Part shown: one piece after another, positions 1 through 5,370 of the stretch
Numbering within the stretch: the first letter of the stretch is position 1
Layout: the number at the start of each line of letters is the position of its first letter
NCBI GenBank assembly: GCA_910586805.1
Contig: CAJUJC010000087.1
Coordinates: 1 to 9,196, forward strand
Direction: 5' to 3'
DNA: 9,196 bases
DNA from: an uncultured Erysipelotrichales bacterium
Lineage (GTDB): Bacteria; Bacillota_I; Bacilli_A; Erysipelotrichales; Coprobacillaceae
Translations under genes and position numbers: made by a program
The notes under the pieces: generated by a model
What the model was told of the DNA's origin: nothing
Databases searched by the model: none
The model's input: only the letters and a program-made list of their open reading frames with translations

Positions 1-2
1 AT

Positions 3-1124
3 GTAGAATATAAGAGTAATAATAGTCCAGATGGTACAAAAGAATATAAGTTTGCTCGTCGTACAATGACATTGACAGTAGAAGAAAGAAAATTCCCAAC
101 TGATTATCAATTACAAGGGCAAAAAGGACAAGAATTATCAACTGTTTCATTACCAGAAGGTTGGTCATGGCAAAATGGTCAAGTTATTTTGAATAATGAA
201 GTAGAGAAACATAATGTAGTTCATAGTAGTGGTAAAGTAGTAGAAGTAAATGTAGAAGTTAGAGATTTCTCTAGGTTGAATAATCTTATTGATCAAGCTA
301 AAGAAAAAATATTAAATCAAACTAATTATGTATCATCAACTATTGATGAGTTAAAAACAGTATTATCACAAGCAGAAGGAATGTTAAATACTTTTCCTGC
401 TCAAAATCAAATAACATCAATGGAAACTCTTCTTCAAGATGCGATTGATCGTTTGCAATTATTGGCTGATAAGACACAATTAATAGCTTTATATGATGTT
501 GTTAAAGAATATGATCAAACAAAATATACAGAAGATTCATGGAAAGTATTTGAGCAGGCTTTAAAAAATGCCAAATTAATTTTAGATGAAGAAGCTGTAA
601 CACAAAAAGAGGTTGAAGATATAACTCTAATACTTCAAAATGCTAAAAATGGATTAATGGAAAAGGATGATGAAGTAACAACTCCAGAAAAGCCAAAACC
701 AGAAGAACCAGGTACTCCAGAAAAGCCAAAGCCAGAGGAACCAGGTACTTCAGAAAAACCAAAACCAGAGGAACCAGGTATTTCGGAAAATCCAGGCTCT
801 GAAGAACCAACAACACCAATTATACCAATTTCTCCTAATCAACCTACAAGACCAGGTCAATCAATAACTCCAACAGTGAGACCAAATGTGGATGAAGAAA
901 CACCAGTGTCTGATGAAGAAACACCAGCATCTGATGAGGAAACACCAGTACTTGACGAAGAGACACCAGTATCTGATGAAGAAACAAATATCAAAGATAA
1001 TGATACACCACAAGCTGGAACACAAAAAGAATCAGGATCAAGTATGATATTGATGGCTGGAGGAATTACTGTCTTAGTATTGTTAGGGTTCTTACTTGCT
1101 AAAAAGAAAAAAGCACAAGAATAA
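3..1124 (+). CDS. C-terminal part of a sortase-anchored surface protein (5' end outside window)
   Basis: The frame is open to the left edge, so the ATG at 66 is not a credible start; no ribosome binding site precedes it and the protein is truncated by the window. Residues are numbered from that ATG. Residues 18-66 form a beta-rich Ig-like segment with an LPEGWSW motif, common in Firmicute surface proteins. Residues 67-134 and 135-200 resemble two FIVAR-like helical modules; the second has the typical YTEDSW and TQKEVED signatures. A stalk follows: four 11-residue repeats (206-249), a Pro-rich spacer, then five 7-residue acidic repeats (276-310). The C-terminus has TPQAG (314-318), a hydrophobic segment (about 327-345) and a KKKK tail, the layout of a cell-wall sorting signal. 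The likely role is adhesion or glycan binding, or the tail of a secreted glycan-active enzyme. The catalytic or binding part lies upstream and cannot be judged. No sortase gene is visible. Confidence 0.85.
   Translation, partial: VEYKSNNSPDGTKEYKFARRTMTLTVEERKFPTDYQLQGQKGQELSTVSLPEGWSWQNGQVILNNEVEKHNVVHSSGKVVEVNVEVRDFSRLNNLIDQAKEKILNQTNYVSSTIDELKTVLSQAEGMLNTFPAQNQITSMETLLQDAIDRLQLLADKTQLIALYDVVKEYDQTKYTEDSWKVFEQALKNAKLILDEEAVTQKEVEDITLILQNAKNGLMEKDDEVTTPEKPKPEEPGTPEKPKPEEPGTSEKPKPEEPGISENPGSEEPTTPIIPISPNQPTRPGQSITPTVRPNVDEETPVSDEETPASDEETPVLDEETPVSDEETNIKDNDTPQAGTQKESGSSMILMAGGITVLVLLGFLLAKKKKAQE
681..812 (+). repeat. Four 33-bp in-frame tandem repeats (Pro/Lys/Glu stalk)
   Basis: Units lie at 681-713, 714-746, 747-779 and 780-812. 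They encode TPEKPKPEEPG twice, then TSEKPKPEEPG, then a degenerate ISENPGSEEPT. The period is exactly 11 codons. Such Pro-rich stretches usually span the peptidoglycan and hold the functional domain off the wall. Third-base changes between units suggest the array is not newly expanded. Confidence 0.9.
891..995 (+). repeat. Five 21-bp in-frame tandem repeats (acidic DEETPxx stalk)
   Basis: Five units of seven codons read DEETPVS, DEETPAS, DEETPVL, DEETPVS and the degenerate DEETNIK. They lie directly before the sorting signal. The array is strongly acidic and Thr/Ser-rich, consistent with an extended wall-spanning segment that could be glycosylated. Confidence 0.9.
1005..1121 (+). other. Sortase-type cell-wall sorting signal with non-canonical TPQAG motif
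   Basis: It encodes TPQAG, a short polar spacer (TQKESGSS), a hydrophobic segment of about 18 residues and the basic tail KKKKAQE. The order and spacing fit a sorting signal. The motif departs from LPXTG at position 1 (T for L) and position 4 (A for T). If this is a sorting signal, cleavage would be expected near the A-G bond. The alternative is a simple C-terminal membrane anchor without sortase cleavage. Confidence 0.65.
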
Positions 1125-1217
1125 GATAATACTTTGAATAGGTTCATTAATATTGAAAAAGGAAAGTAAATATTGCTTTAAATATTAAATAAAGATAGAA
1201 GAGAGTTTAATAGGTAA

Positions 1218-1259
1218 TTTAAAATCTGGCGAGATAGATTTTAAAAAGTTTTAAAACTT
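1218..1259. repeat. Perfect 10-bp stem (loop GGCGAGAT) followed by a 14-bp palindrome
   Basis: TTTAAAATCT at 1218-1227 is the exact reverse complement of AGATTTTAAA at 1236-1245, with an 8-base loop. It is followed directly by the palindrome AAGTTTTAAAACTT at 1246-1259. The stem is AT-rich and has no U-tract of its own, so it does not look like a terminator. It lies about 60 bases before a terminator-like hairpin and could be the 5' part of a structured RNA, but it matches no riboswitch class I recognise. Confidence 0.4.
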
Positions 1260-1318
1260 ACACATAGGTGGAGATTTAGAACGAACCATTACCATTAAAG
1301 TAATGACGTGGTATGATA

Positions 1319-1352
1319 AAAGACCTACATATCATAATGTATGTGGGTCTTT
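1319..1352. terminator. Terminator-like hairpin after the surface protein gene
   Basis: The arms 1319-1331 (AAAGACCTACATA) and 1340-1352 (TATGTGGGTCTTT) pair over 13 bp with one G-U wobble and an 8-base loop. The T-run on the plus strand is short and lies within the stem. On the minus strand GGTCTTTTAT gives a comparable run, so it may work in both directions. It lies about 195 bases after the surface protein stop codon, which is far for a dedicated terminator. Confidence 0.6.
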
Positions 1353-1402
1353 ATGATGTTAAATTCATTATATGTTTTATATTTTTATAAACGTATAAAT
1401 TA

Positions 1403-1455
1403 AAAAGAGGTTGTATGAACTTGCTTTTAAAAGCTCGTTTGTTACAATCTTTTTT
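1403..1455. terminator. Long imperfect inverted repeat, probable bidirectional terminator
   Basis: The outer arms 1403-1415 and 1443-1455 pair over 13 bp with two G-U wobbles. Inside, AAC/GTT and GCTTTT/AAAAGC continue the stem with only a 2-base mismatch and one bulge. The outer arm gives a T-run on either strand (1450-1455 on plus; complement of 1402-1406 on minus). It lies 60 bases past the recombinase stop codon, so it is a good minus-strand terminator for that gene. Its length and symmetry also resemble the end of a small mobile element. Confidence 0.65.
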
Positions 1456-1514
1456 GTATAAAAAATCTTTTTGGTTATTCAATGATATTCATTCATATAG
1501 TAAAATTCTCTATT

Positions 1515-2459
1515 TTATGAAAAATAAGATTTTTTGATTTTATTAATTTGATTTTGCTTAAATGATAATGAGGAATGAACATATCTATTTAATGTTGTTG
1601 ATATATTCGAATGTCCTAGTATTTCGCTTAATGATTTAATTTCTATTCCTATTTCTACACATTGTGTTGCATATGTATGTCTTAATGTATGAAAATTGGT
1701 AGAAAAATGATAATATCCGCATACTTTTTTAAATCTATACTGAATTGTTCTAGGATCAATCTTTTTTCCAATAGGAGATAGAATATAATCTTCATTATGA
1801 TGAAAATAAATAGAATAATATTGTCGAAAATATTCAATAATGAATTTTGGAACAGGAACTTGTCTTTGTGATGACAAAGTTTTAGGCTTTAAAATCATTA
1901 ATGATGTTTTGGTTGTAGACTGATCTTTATTTTCTAATCTTTGCAATGTCTTAGAAATAGTAATAATGCCATGTTCAAGATTTATATCTTTCCATTGCAA
2001 TGCGCATATTTCTCCGATTCTTAATCCCCCATATAAAGCAAGTAATATAGATAGAGAAATAGAATTTATATGTTGAAAACAATATTCATCTAAACATGAT
2101 ATTTGATAGGATGAAAGAATTGTGGACTCTATTTTTTCATGAGATAATTTAATAAATTGAAAATCTATATGTTTAACTTGATACTTTATTTCTGCATATG
2201 TCAATATAGATTTAAGTAAAAATCTTATAGATGTTGTGGTACTATGTGAGTAATTCTTTTTATATTTTTCATTTAAATAATCAATAATTAATGTTTCGCT
2301 GATTGTGTCGATAGAATGTTTTTTAAAAAATGGATGGATTTGTGTTTCTATCAAATTTTTATATTTGATATATGTTGAATATTTGATAGATATTTGCTTA
2401 GAATATAACCATTCATTTGATATCATAATCATATCTTGAGTTTCATTATTCGTTTTCAT
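1515..2459 (-). CDS. Tyrosine recombinase / phage-type integrase (solitary)
   Basis: This 314-residue protein has the two-part layout of the lambda-integrase family. An N-terminal SAM-like core-binding domain covers about residues 13-95. The C-terminal catalytic domain shows the expected residues: Arg147 in GGLRIGEICALQW, Lys193 in KTLSSQRQVPVP, His257 and Arg260 in HTLRHTYA, His283 in LGHSNISTT and the nucleophile Tyr293 in NRYVH. All appear intact, so it should be active in strand exchange through a 3'-phosphotyrosine. AAGGAGG (complement of 2468-2474) lies 8 bases before the ATG. No excisionase, phage structural gene or conjugation gene is next to it. It points towards the surface protein gene. 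It may be the remnant of an integrated element, or a stand-alone recombinase that inverts a local DNA segment; the sequence does not decide. Confidence 0.93.
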   Translation of the reverse strand: MKTNNETQDMIMISNEWLYSKQISIKYSTYIKYKNLIETQIHPFFKKHSIDTISETLIIDYLNEKYKKNYSHSTTTSIRFLLKSILTYAEIKYQVKHIDFQFIKLSHEKIESTILSSYQISCLDEYCFQHINSISLSILLALYGGLRIGEICALQWKDINLEHGIITISKTLQRLENKDQSTTKTSLMILKPKTLSSQRQVPVPKFIIEYFRQYYSIYFHHNEDYILSPIGKKIDPRTIQYRFKKVCGYYHFSTNFHTLRHTYATQCVEIGIEIKSLSEILGHSNISTTLNRYVHSSLSFKQNQINKIKKSYFS

Positions 2460-2485
2460 TTGTGTTTCCTCCTTGACTTTATTCT

Positions 2486-2514
2486 AAATTAATAATTTAT
2501 GAATAAAACTTCAA
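2486..2514 (-). promoter_or_regulatory. Candidate promoter of the recombinase gene
   Basis: On the minus strand TTGAAG (complement of 2509-2514) and TAATTT (complement of 2486-2491) are separated by 17 bases and lie just upstream of the recombinase ribosome binding site. The -35 matches four of six consensus bases and the -10 five of six. In DNA this AT-rich such matches occur by chance, so this is tentative. Confidence 0.3.
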
Positions 2515-2561
2515 ATAAAAAAGAAATAAGATAGATATAATTATCATATCTAATTTTAGAA

Positions 2562-2633
2562 ATTGTAAGTAAAAAGTGGTGGACAATTCTTGTTGCTAAC
2601 AAACATGCAATATTTATTTTTACTTAAAACAAT
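2562..2633. repeat. Inverted repeat with nested hairpin upstream of the recombinase
   Basis: TAAGTAAAAA at 2566-2575 is an exact reverse complement of TTTTTACTTA at 2617-2626. With a 3-base bulge the pairing continues as ATTG (2562-2565) with CAAT (2630-2633). Inside lies a small TTGTT-GCT-AACAA hairpin at 2590-2602. It starts about 100 bases upstream of the divergent recombinase start. It could be a structured RNA, a regulatory site or arm-type recombinase binding sites; none is shown. Confidence 0.45.
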
Positions 2634-2950
2634 CTTGTATGATATATGAAAAATATTTTTATCCCTTTCTATAATTTCTTTATTCATTGAATTTAAAAAA
2701 GTTAGATAATATTAGTAGTTAGATTACTGAGTATAACTGAGGGATGAATTCAAACAAACGAGTAGTTATATATTGTTAATACAAAGTAAAAAATAATAGC
2801 ATATAGAGTGCATATTTTTATATATTTAATGTGAATTTAAAAATGACAATAAATATTATTTCTCTTATTTTGTAATATATAGAATAATTATCTTCACCAT
2901 ATTTTCACATAAATAAAATGAAAAAAAGAATACACTTATGGTTGGAATTT

Positions 2951-2959
2951 TGATATAGT
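2951..2959 (+). promoter_or_regulatory. Extended -10 promoter candidate for rapZ
   Basis: TGATATAGT matches the extended -10 form TGnTATAAT with one mismatch. No good -35 is seen 16-18 bases upstream, which is tolerable for extended -10 promoters. Transcription would start near 2966, directly at the AAAGGGGAG ribosome binding site of rapZ, giving an unusually short leader. An upstream promoter at about 2843-2871 is an alternative. Confidence 0.4.
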
Positions 2960-2980
2960 ATGTTAAAGGGGAGTGGTCAT

Positions 2981-3829
2981 ATGGATAAAATAGAAGTTGT
3001 ATTTGTGACAGGAATGTCTGGAGCTGGTAAAACACAGGCAATGGCAACTTTTGAAAATATGGAATATCAATGTATGGATAATTATCCAGTTGCTTTGTTG
3101 AAAGAATTTGGTGATTTATTACGTACTTCAAATAAATATACAAAAATTGCCATGGCTGTCCCATTAAGAGATGCTATTTTTGCGATTAGAGTAATGTCTA
3201 ATCTAGATTGGGTTGATTTAACAGTTGTTTTTTTGGATGCTGATGATAAAGTATTATTATCAAGATATAAACAAACAAGACGTACACATCCGCTAATGAT
3301 TAGTAATCGTGCATCTACATTATTGGAAGCAATATCAATTGAAAGAGAGATAGCTGATCCTATTAGTAAACTTGCAAATATTGTTGTTGATACAACTTTG
3401 TTGAAACCAACACGTTTGCAAGACAAGTTAGAAATTTATTTTCATAAGGGAAATCAGGATACATTTAGGATTTCTTTTGTTTCATTTGGATATAAGCATG
3501 GAATACCCAAAGATGCAGATTTATTATTAGATGTTCGTTTTTTACCGAATCCATTTTATATTGAAGAATTAAGAAACAAAACAGGTAATGATAAAGAAGT
3601 CTATGATTATGTAATGGGGCAACCTGAAACAAAAGAATTTATTCAAAAAACAACACAATATTATGATTATCTTTTAAAAAAATATGAAGAAGAGGGTAAA
3701 ATGCAAATGGTTATTGGTATTGGCTGTACAGGTGGACAACATCGTTCAGTGACATTAACAAATTACTTTGCTGATTACTATTCAAAGTTTTATCAGGTGT
3801 ATCGCTGGCATAGAGATGCTAATCATTAG
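2981..3829 (+). CDS. rapZ: RapZ/YvcJ family P-loop nucleotide-binding protein
   Basis: This 282-residue protein matches the RapZ (YvcJ) family along its whole length. The N-terminal Walker A is GMSGAGKT (residues 11-18), followed by the family's DNYP (cf. DNLP) and TRRTHPL signatures. The C-terminal domain has SFGYKHGIP, DVRFLPNPF and GCTGGQHRSV (about 248-257). In Escherichia coli RapZ steers RNase E to the sRNA GlmZ and senses glucosamine-6-phosphate. In Bacillus YvcJ hydrolyses nucleotides and influences competence. The role here is therefore probably linked to amino-sugar and cell-envelope metabolism. I chose ATG 2981 over ATG 2960 because AAAGGGGAG (2965-2973) lies 7 bases before it and the family begins just ahead of the P-loop. 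It is the first gene of the cluster, 11 bases before whiA. The usual next gene, glmR/yvcK, is missing. Confidence 0.95.
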   Translation: MDKIEVVFVTGMSGAGKTQAMATFENMEYQCMDNYPVALLKEFGDLLRTSNKYTKIAMAVPLRDAIFAIRVMSNLDWVDLTVVFLDADDKVLLSRYKQTRRTHPLMISNRASTLLEAISIEREIADPISKLANIVVDTTLLKPTRLQDKLEIYFHKGNQDTFRISFVSFGYKHGIPKDADLLLDVRFLPNPFYIEELRNKTGNDKEVYDYVMGQPETKEFIQKTTQYYDYLLKKYEEEGKMQMVIGIGCTGGQHRSVTLTNYFADYYSKFYQVYRWHRDANH

Positions 3830-3840
3830 GAGGACTGGCA

Positions 3841-4794
3841 ATGGTATCATTTTCAAGAGTTGTAAAAGAGGAAATTGTTTTTAATGATTTTGATCAATCT
3901 TGTGAAAAAGCAATTTTATGTGCAATGATTAAAATTATTGGAACTTTATCTTTAAGTCAATCAGGTTTGGCATTGACTTTACGTACAGAAAATGCCAAGA
4001 TTGCCTCAAAACTCCATAAATTATTAAAAAATATTTATCAACCACATATTGAATTTATGGTGTCTAAAAAAATGAAACTGAAAAAAAATAATATTTATAT
4101 ATTAAAAGTTTCTAAAGCAAGAGAGATTTTAGATGATTTACATTTGATGCAAGGAATAGGGTTTCAAAGTATACCTGATGCTCACTTATTGCAAGGTGAA
4201 GATGAAAGACGTGCATATTTGGCAGGTGTTTTTCTATCTTGTGGAAGTGTCAATAATCCTGATACATCAAATTATCATTTAGAAATGAGTGTGAATGAAG
4301 AAGAATATGCTTCTTATATTGAACAATTAATGAATCATTATGAATTAAATGCAAAAATGATTAAAAGAAGAAATAAATATGTTATTTATTTAAAATCAGC
4401 TGAAAAGATTGGAGATTTTTTAAGAGCAATTGGAGCTAGTCAATCAGTTATGGATTTTGAAATGACTCGTATTGATCGTTCTATGGCAAACACTGTGAAT
4501 CGTTGGAATAATTGTGATATTGCTAATGAGGTTAAGGCGATGAGTGCATCAAGTGCACAAATAGAAGATATTGCTTATGTAATGGATAAAATTGGACTTG
4601 AAATGTTAGATGATAAAACAAGACAAATTGCTATTTTACGATTAGAACATCCAGAATTAACATTGAATGAGTTGGCTGATGAATATTTTGAAGTCACAGG
4701 ACAGACAATAAGTAAATCAGGACTACATCGTCGTTTTAAAAAAATTGAAGAAGAAGCTCTTAAACTCAAACAGATGGAGAATGATAAACTATGA
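3841..4794 (+). CDS. whiA: WhiA family DNA-binding protein
   Basis: This 317-residue protein is full length for WhiA. The N-terminal two-thirds is the degenerate LAGLIDADG homing-endonuclease fold, with RRAYLAGVFLSCGSV at about 123-137 followed by YHLEM at 145-149. NRWNNCDIAN (220-229) is a family signature. The C-terminal helix-turn-helix spans about 266-306, with HPELTLNELAD and ISKSGLHRRFKK. WhiA activates sporulation septation genes in Streptomyces. In Bacillus it binds the chromosome and affects cell division and chromosome segregation. It is a DNA-binding protein, not an active nuclease. AGGAGG at 3828-3833 overlaps the rapZ stop codon, so the two genes are tightly linked. The end overlaps the next gene by 4 bases (ATGA), which suggests translational coupling. 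Confidence 0.95.
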   Translation: MVSFSRVVKEEIVFNDFDQSCEKAILCAMIKIIGTLSLSQSGLALTLRTENAKIASKLHKLLKNIYQPHIEFMVSKKMKLKKNNIYILKVSKAREILDDLHLMQGIGFQSIPDAHLLQGEDERRAYLAGVFLSCGSVNNPDTSNYHLEMSVNEEEYASYIEQLMNHYELNAKMIKRRNKYVIYLKSAEKIGDFLRAIGASQSVMDFEMTRIDRSMANTVNRWNNCDIANEVKAMSASSAQIEDIAYVMDKIGLEMLDDKTRQIAILRLEHPELTLNELADEYFEVTGQTISKSGLHRRFKKIEEEALKLKQMENDKL

Positions 4795-5012
4795 CAAACA
4801 TTAATATAAGATTTGGTCAACGTGTGAAAGAATTACGTATTAAACAAAATATTTCACAAGAAGAATTGGCTTTTCGTTGTCAGTTGTCAAAGAATTATAT
4901 TTCTGACGTTGAACGTGGAACCAGAAATGTTACTTTAAAAGTTATAGATAAATTTGCAAAAGGGTTTGAAGTTCCAGTTAGTTTTTTGTTTTTGTGGCAT
5001 GATAAGTCATAA
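4791..5012 (+). CDS. Small Cro/C1-type (XRE) helix-turn-helix regulator
   Basis: This 73-residue protein is almost entirely one XRE domain (residues about 8-67). Helix 2 is near SQEELAFRC and the recognition helix near SKNYISDVERG. ERGTRNVTLKVIDKFAKGF fits stand-alone dimeric regulators, including the controller (C) proteins of restriction-modification systems; no such system is visible here. The ATG overlaps the whiA stop codon in ATGA. GGAGA at 4776-4780, 10 bases upstream, is a weak ribosome binding site. Translation is therefore probably coupled to whiA. A dyad at 5025-5051 just downstream is a candidate operator. The target genes are unknown; the two genes that follow are the obvious candidates. 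Confidence 0.9.
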   Translation: MTNINIRFGQRVKELRIKQNISQEELAFRCQLSKNYISDVERGTRNVTLKVIDKFAKGFEVPVSFLFLWHDKS

Positions 5013-5024
5013 AAAAGTTCATTT

Positions 5025-5051
5025 ATAGTTTATATTTGTCGTATAGACTAT
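5025..5051. promoter_or_regulatory. Operator-like dyad after the XRE gene
   Basis: ATAGTTTATA (5025-5034) and TATAGACTAT (5042-5051) form a 10-bp inverted repeat with one mismatch and a 7-base spacer. No U-tract follows, so it is not a terminator. Dyads of this size and spacing are typical XRE-dimer operators. It overlaps the only place for a promoter for the next gene (weak TTCATT 5018-5023 and TATAGA 5042-5047). I infer that the upstream XRE protein may bind here. Confidence 0.4.
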
Positions 5052-5073
5052 ATGTATAAAAAGGAGACATAAA

Positions 5074-5337
5074 ATGAGGTATGGATTTTTGTATTTTGTG
5101 AGTATTATATTATTAATTGTATTGGTTTTTAAAATTTTTTTACCTGTACTTTTGTTTTTGATTCTGACTTTGATTATCATTTATATGGTAAAAAAAATCT
5201 TTGGTAAAAAGAAAGAAAAAACAGTATATGAGAATACATATGAAGAAACATATTATCAACAAAATGTACAATCATCAGATCCTAATGTGATTGATGTTGA
5301 TTACAAAGTTGTGGATGAAGAAGATAACACTCATTAG
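5074..5337 (+). CDS. Small membrane protein with two hydrophobic helices and acidic tail
   Basis: I do not recognise this 87-residue protein. The N-terminal 39 residues are strongly hydrophobic: residues about 4-19 and 21-39, separated by one Lys and a Pro. They are followed by a basic stretch (KKIFGKKKEK, 40-49) and a Tyr/Glu-rich, acidic hydrophilic tail ending in VIDVDYKVVDEED. The positive-inside rule places the basic stretch, and so the tail, in the cytoplasm. The hydrophobic part is either a hairpin or one long helix. AAGGAG at 5060-5065 is 8 bases before the ATG. The last codons form the stem of a terminator. It sits between a regulator and a zinc-ribbon membrane protein, so it may be a partner of one of them; that is inference from position only. 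Confidence 0.8.
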   Translation: MRYGFLYFVSIILLIVLVFKIFLPVLLFLILTLIIIYMVKKIFGKKKEKTVYENTYEETYYQQNVQSSDPNVIDVDYKVVDEEDNTH

Positions 5338-5347
5338 AGTGTTTTTT
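5326..5347 (+). terminator. Small terminator/attenuator spanning the stop codon
   Basis: AACACTC (5326-5332) and GAGTGTT (5337-5343) form a perfect 7-bp stem with an ATTA loop, and the T-run continues to 5347. The stop codon TAG (5335-5337) lies in the loop and first stem base. A ribosome finishing the upstream gene would cover the hairpin, so termination may depend on translation. The next gene starts 24 bases later, with no room for its own promoter, so it needs read-through. Confidence 0.6.
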
Positions 5348-5370
5348 GAAATAAATTGGGAGGAATGAGT

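Larger units (their letters stand above)
1125..1514. other. Intergenic region between convergent genes, rich in inverted repeats
   Basis: This 390-base stretch holds no convincing gene. From left to right it contains a 10-bp perfect stem, a 14-bp palindrome, a 13-bp terminator-like stem and a long imperfect inverted repeat; the strongest are listed separately. The density of inverted repeats is more than two convergent genes need for termination. An unrecognised small RNA or a remnant of a mobile element remains possible. Confidence 0.6.
2460..2980. other. Long intergenic region between recombinase and rapZ
   Basis: About 520 bases hold no convincing gene, and the base composition is extremely AT-rich. 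It contains TAGATAT/ATATCTA at 2532-2552, the longer inverted repeat at 2562-2633, a direct repeat AGTTAGAT at 2700-2707 and 2717-2724, and ACTGAG twice with a 10-base period at 2726-2741. Possible rapZ promoters include ATGACA-17-TATTTT at 2843-2871 and the extended -10 at 2951-2959. The region separates likely acquired DNA on the left from the core operon on the right. Confidence 0.6.

Noticed and set aside
681..995. Tandem repeats considered as a CRISPR array
   Set aside because: Units are contiguous without spacers, stay in frame and lie inside a surface protein gene.
1266..1353. Resemblance to a T-box end (AGGTGG, then GACGTGGTAT, then a terminator)
   Set aside because: The conserved T-box sequence is not matched, no stem I is evident, and no downstream gene in that direction could be controlled.
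1415..1537. A 40-codon plus-strand reading frame with AAGAGG just upstream
   Set aside because: Its start lies inside the long inverted repeat that fits a terminator, its end overlaps the recombinase gene on the other strand, and the protein has no recognisable feature.
1434..2762. CTCGTTTGTT at 1434-1443 and its reverse complement AACAAACGAG at 2753-2762 as recombination sites around the recombinase
   Set aside because: A 10-base match between two AT-rich gaps of 400-500 bases is expected about once by chance, and no extended flanking similarity supports it.
2918..2953. An 11-codon leader-like frame starting MKKRIHL before rapZ
   Set aside because: No Shine-Dalgarno sequence precedes it and there is no associated attenuator structure.
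2960..2980. ATG at 2960 as the rapZ start
   Set aside because: It overlaps the -10 candidate, has no ribosome binding site at proper distance, and adds seven residues ahead of the usual family N-terminus.
4791..5012. XRE protein as controller of a restriction-modification system
   Set aside because: The sequence resembles C proteins, but no methyltransferase or endonuclease gene is present in the window.
5356..5370. TTG 5356 or ATG 5365 as start of the zinc-ribbon gene
   Set aside because: TTG 5356 lies ahead of and overlaps the GGGAGGA ribosome binding site, and ATG 5365 follows it without any spacer. ATG 5371 has correct spacing and leads straight into the first CxxC.
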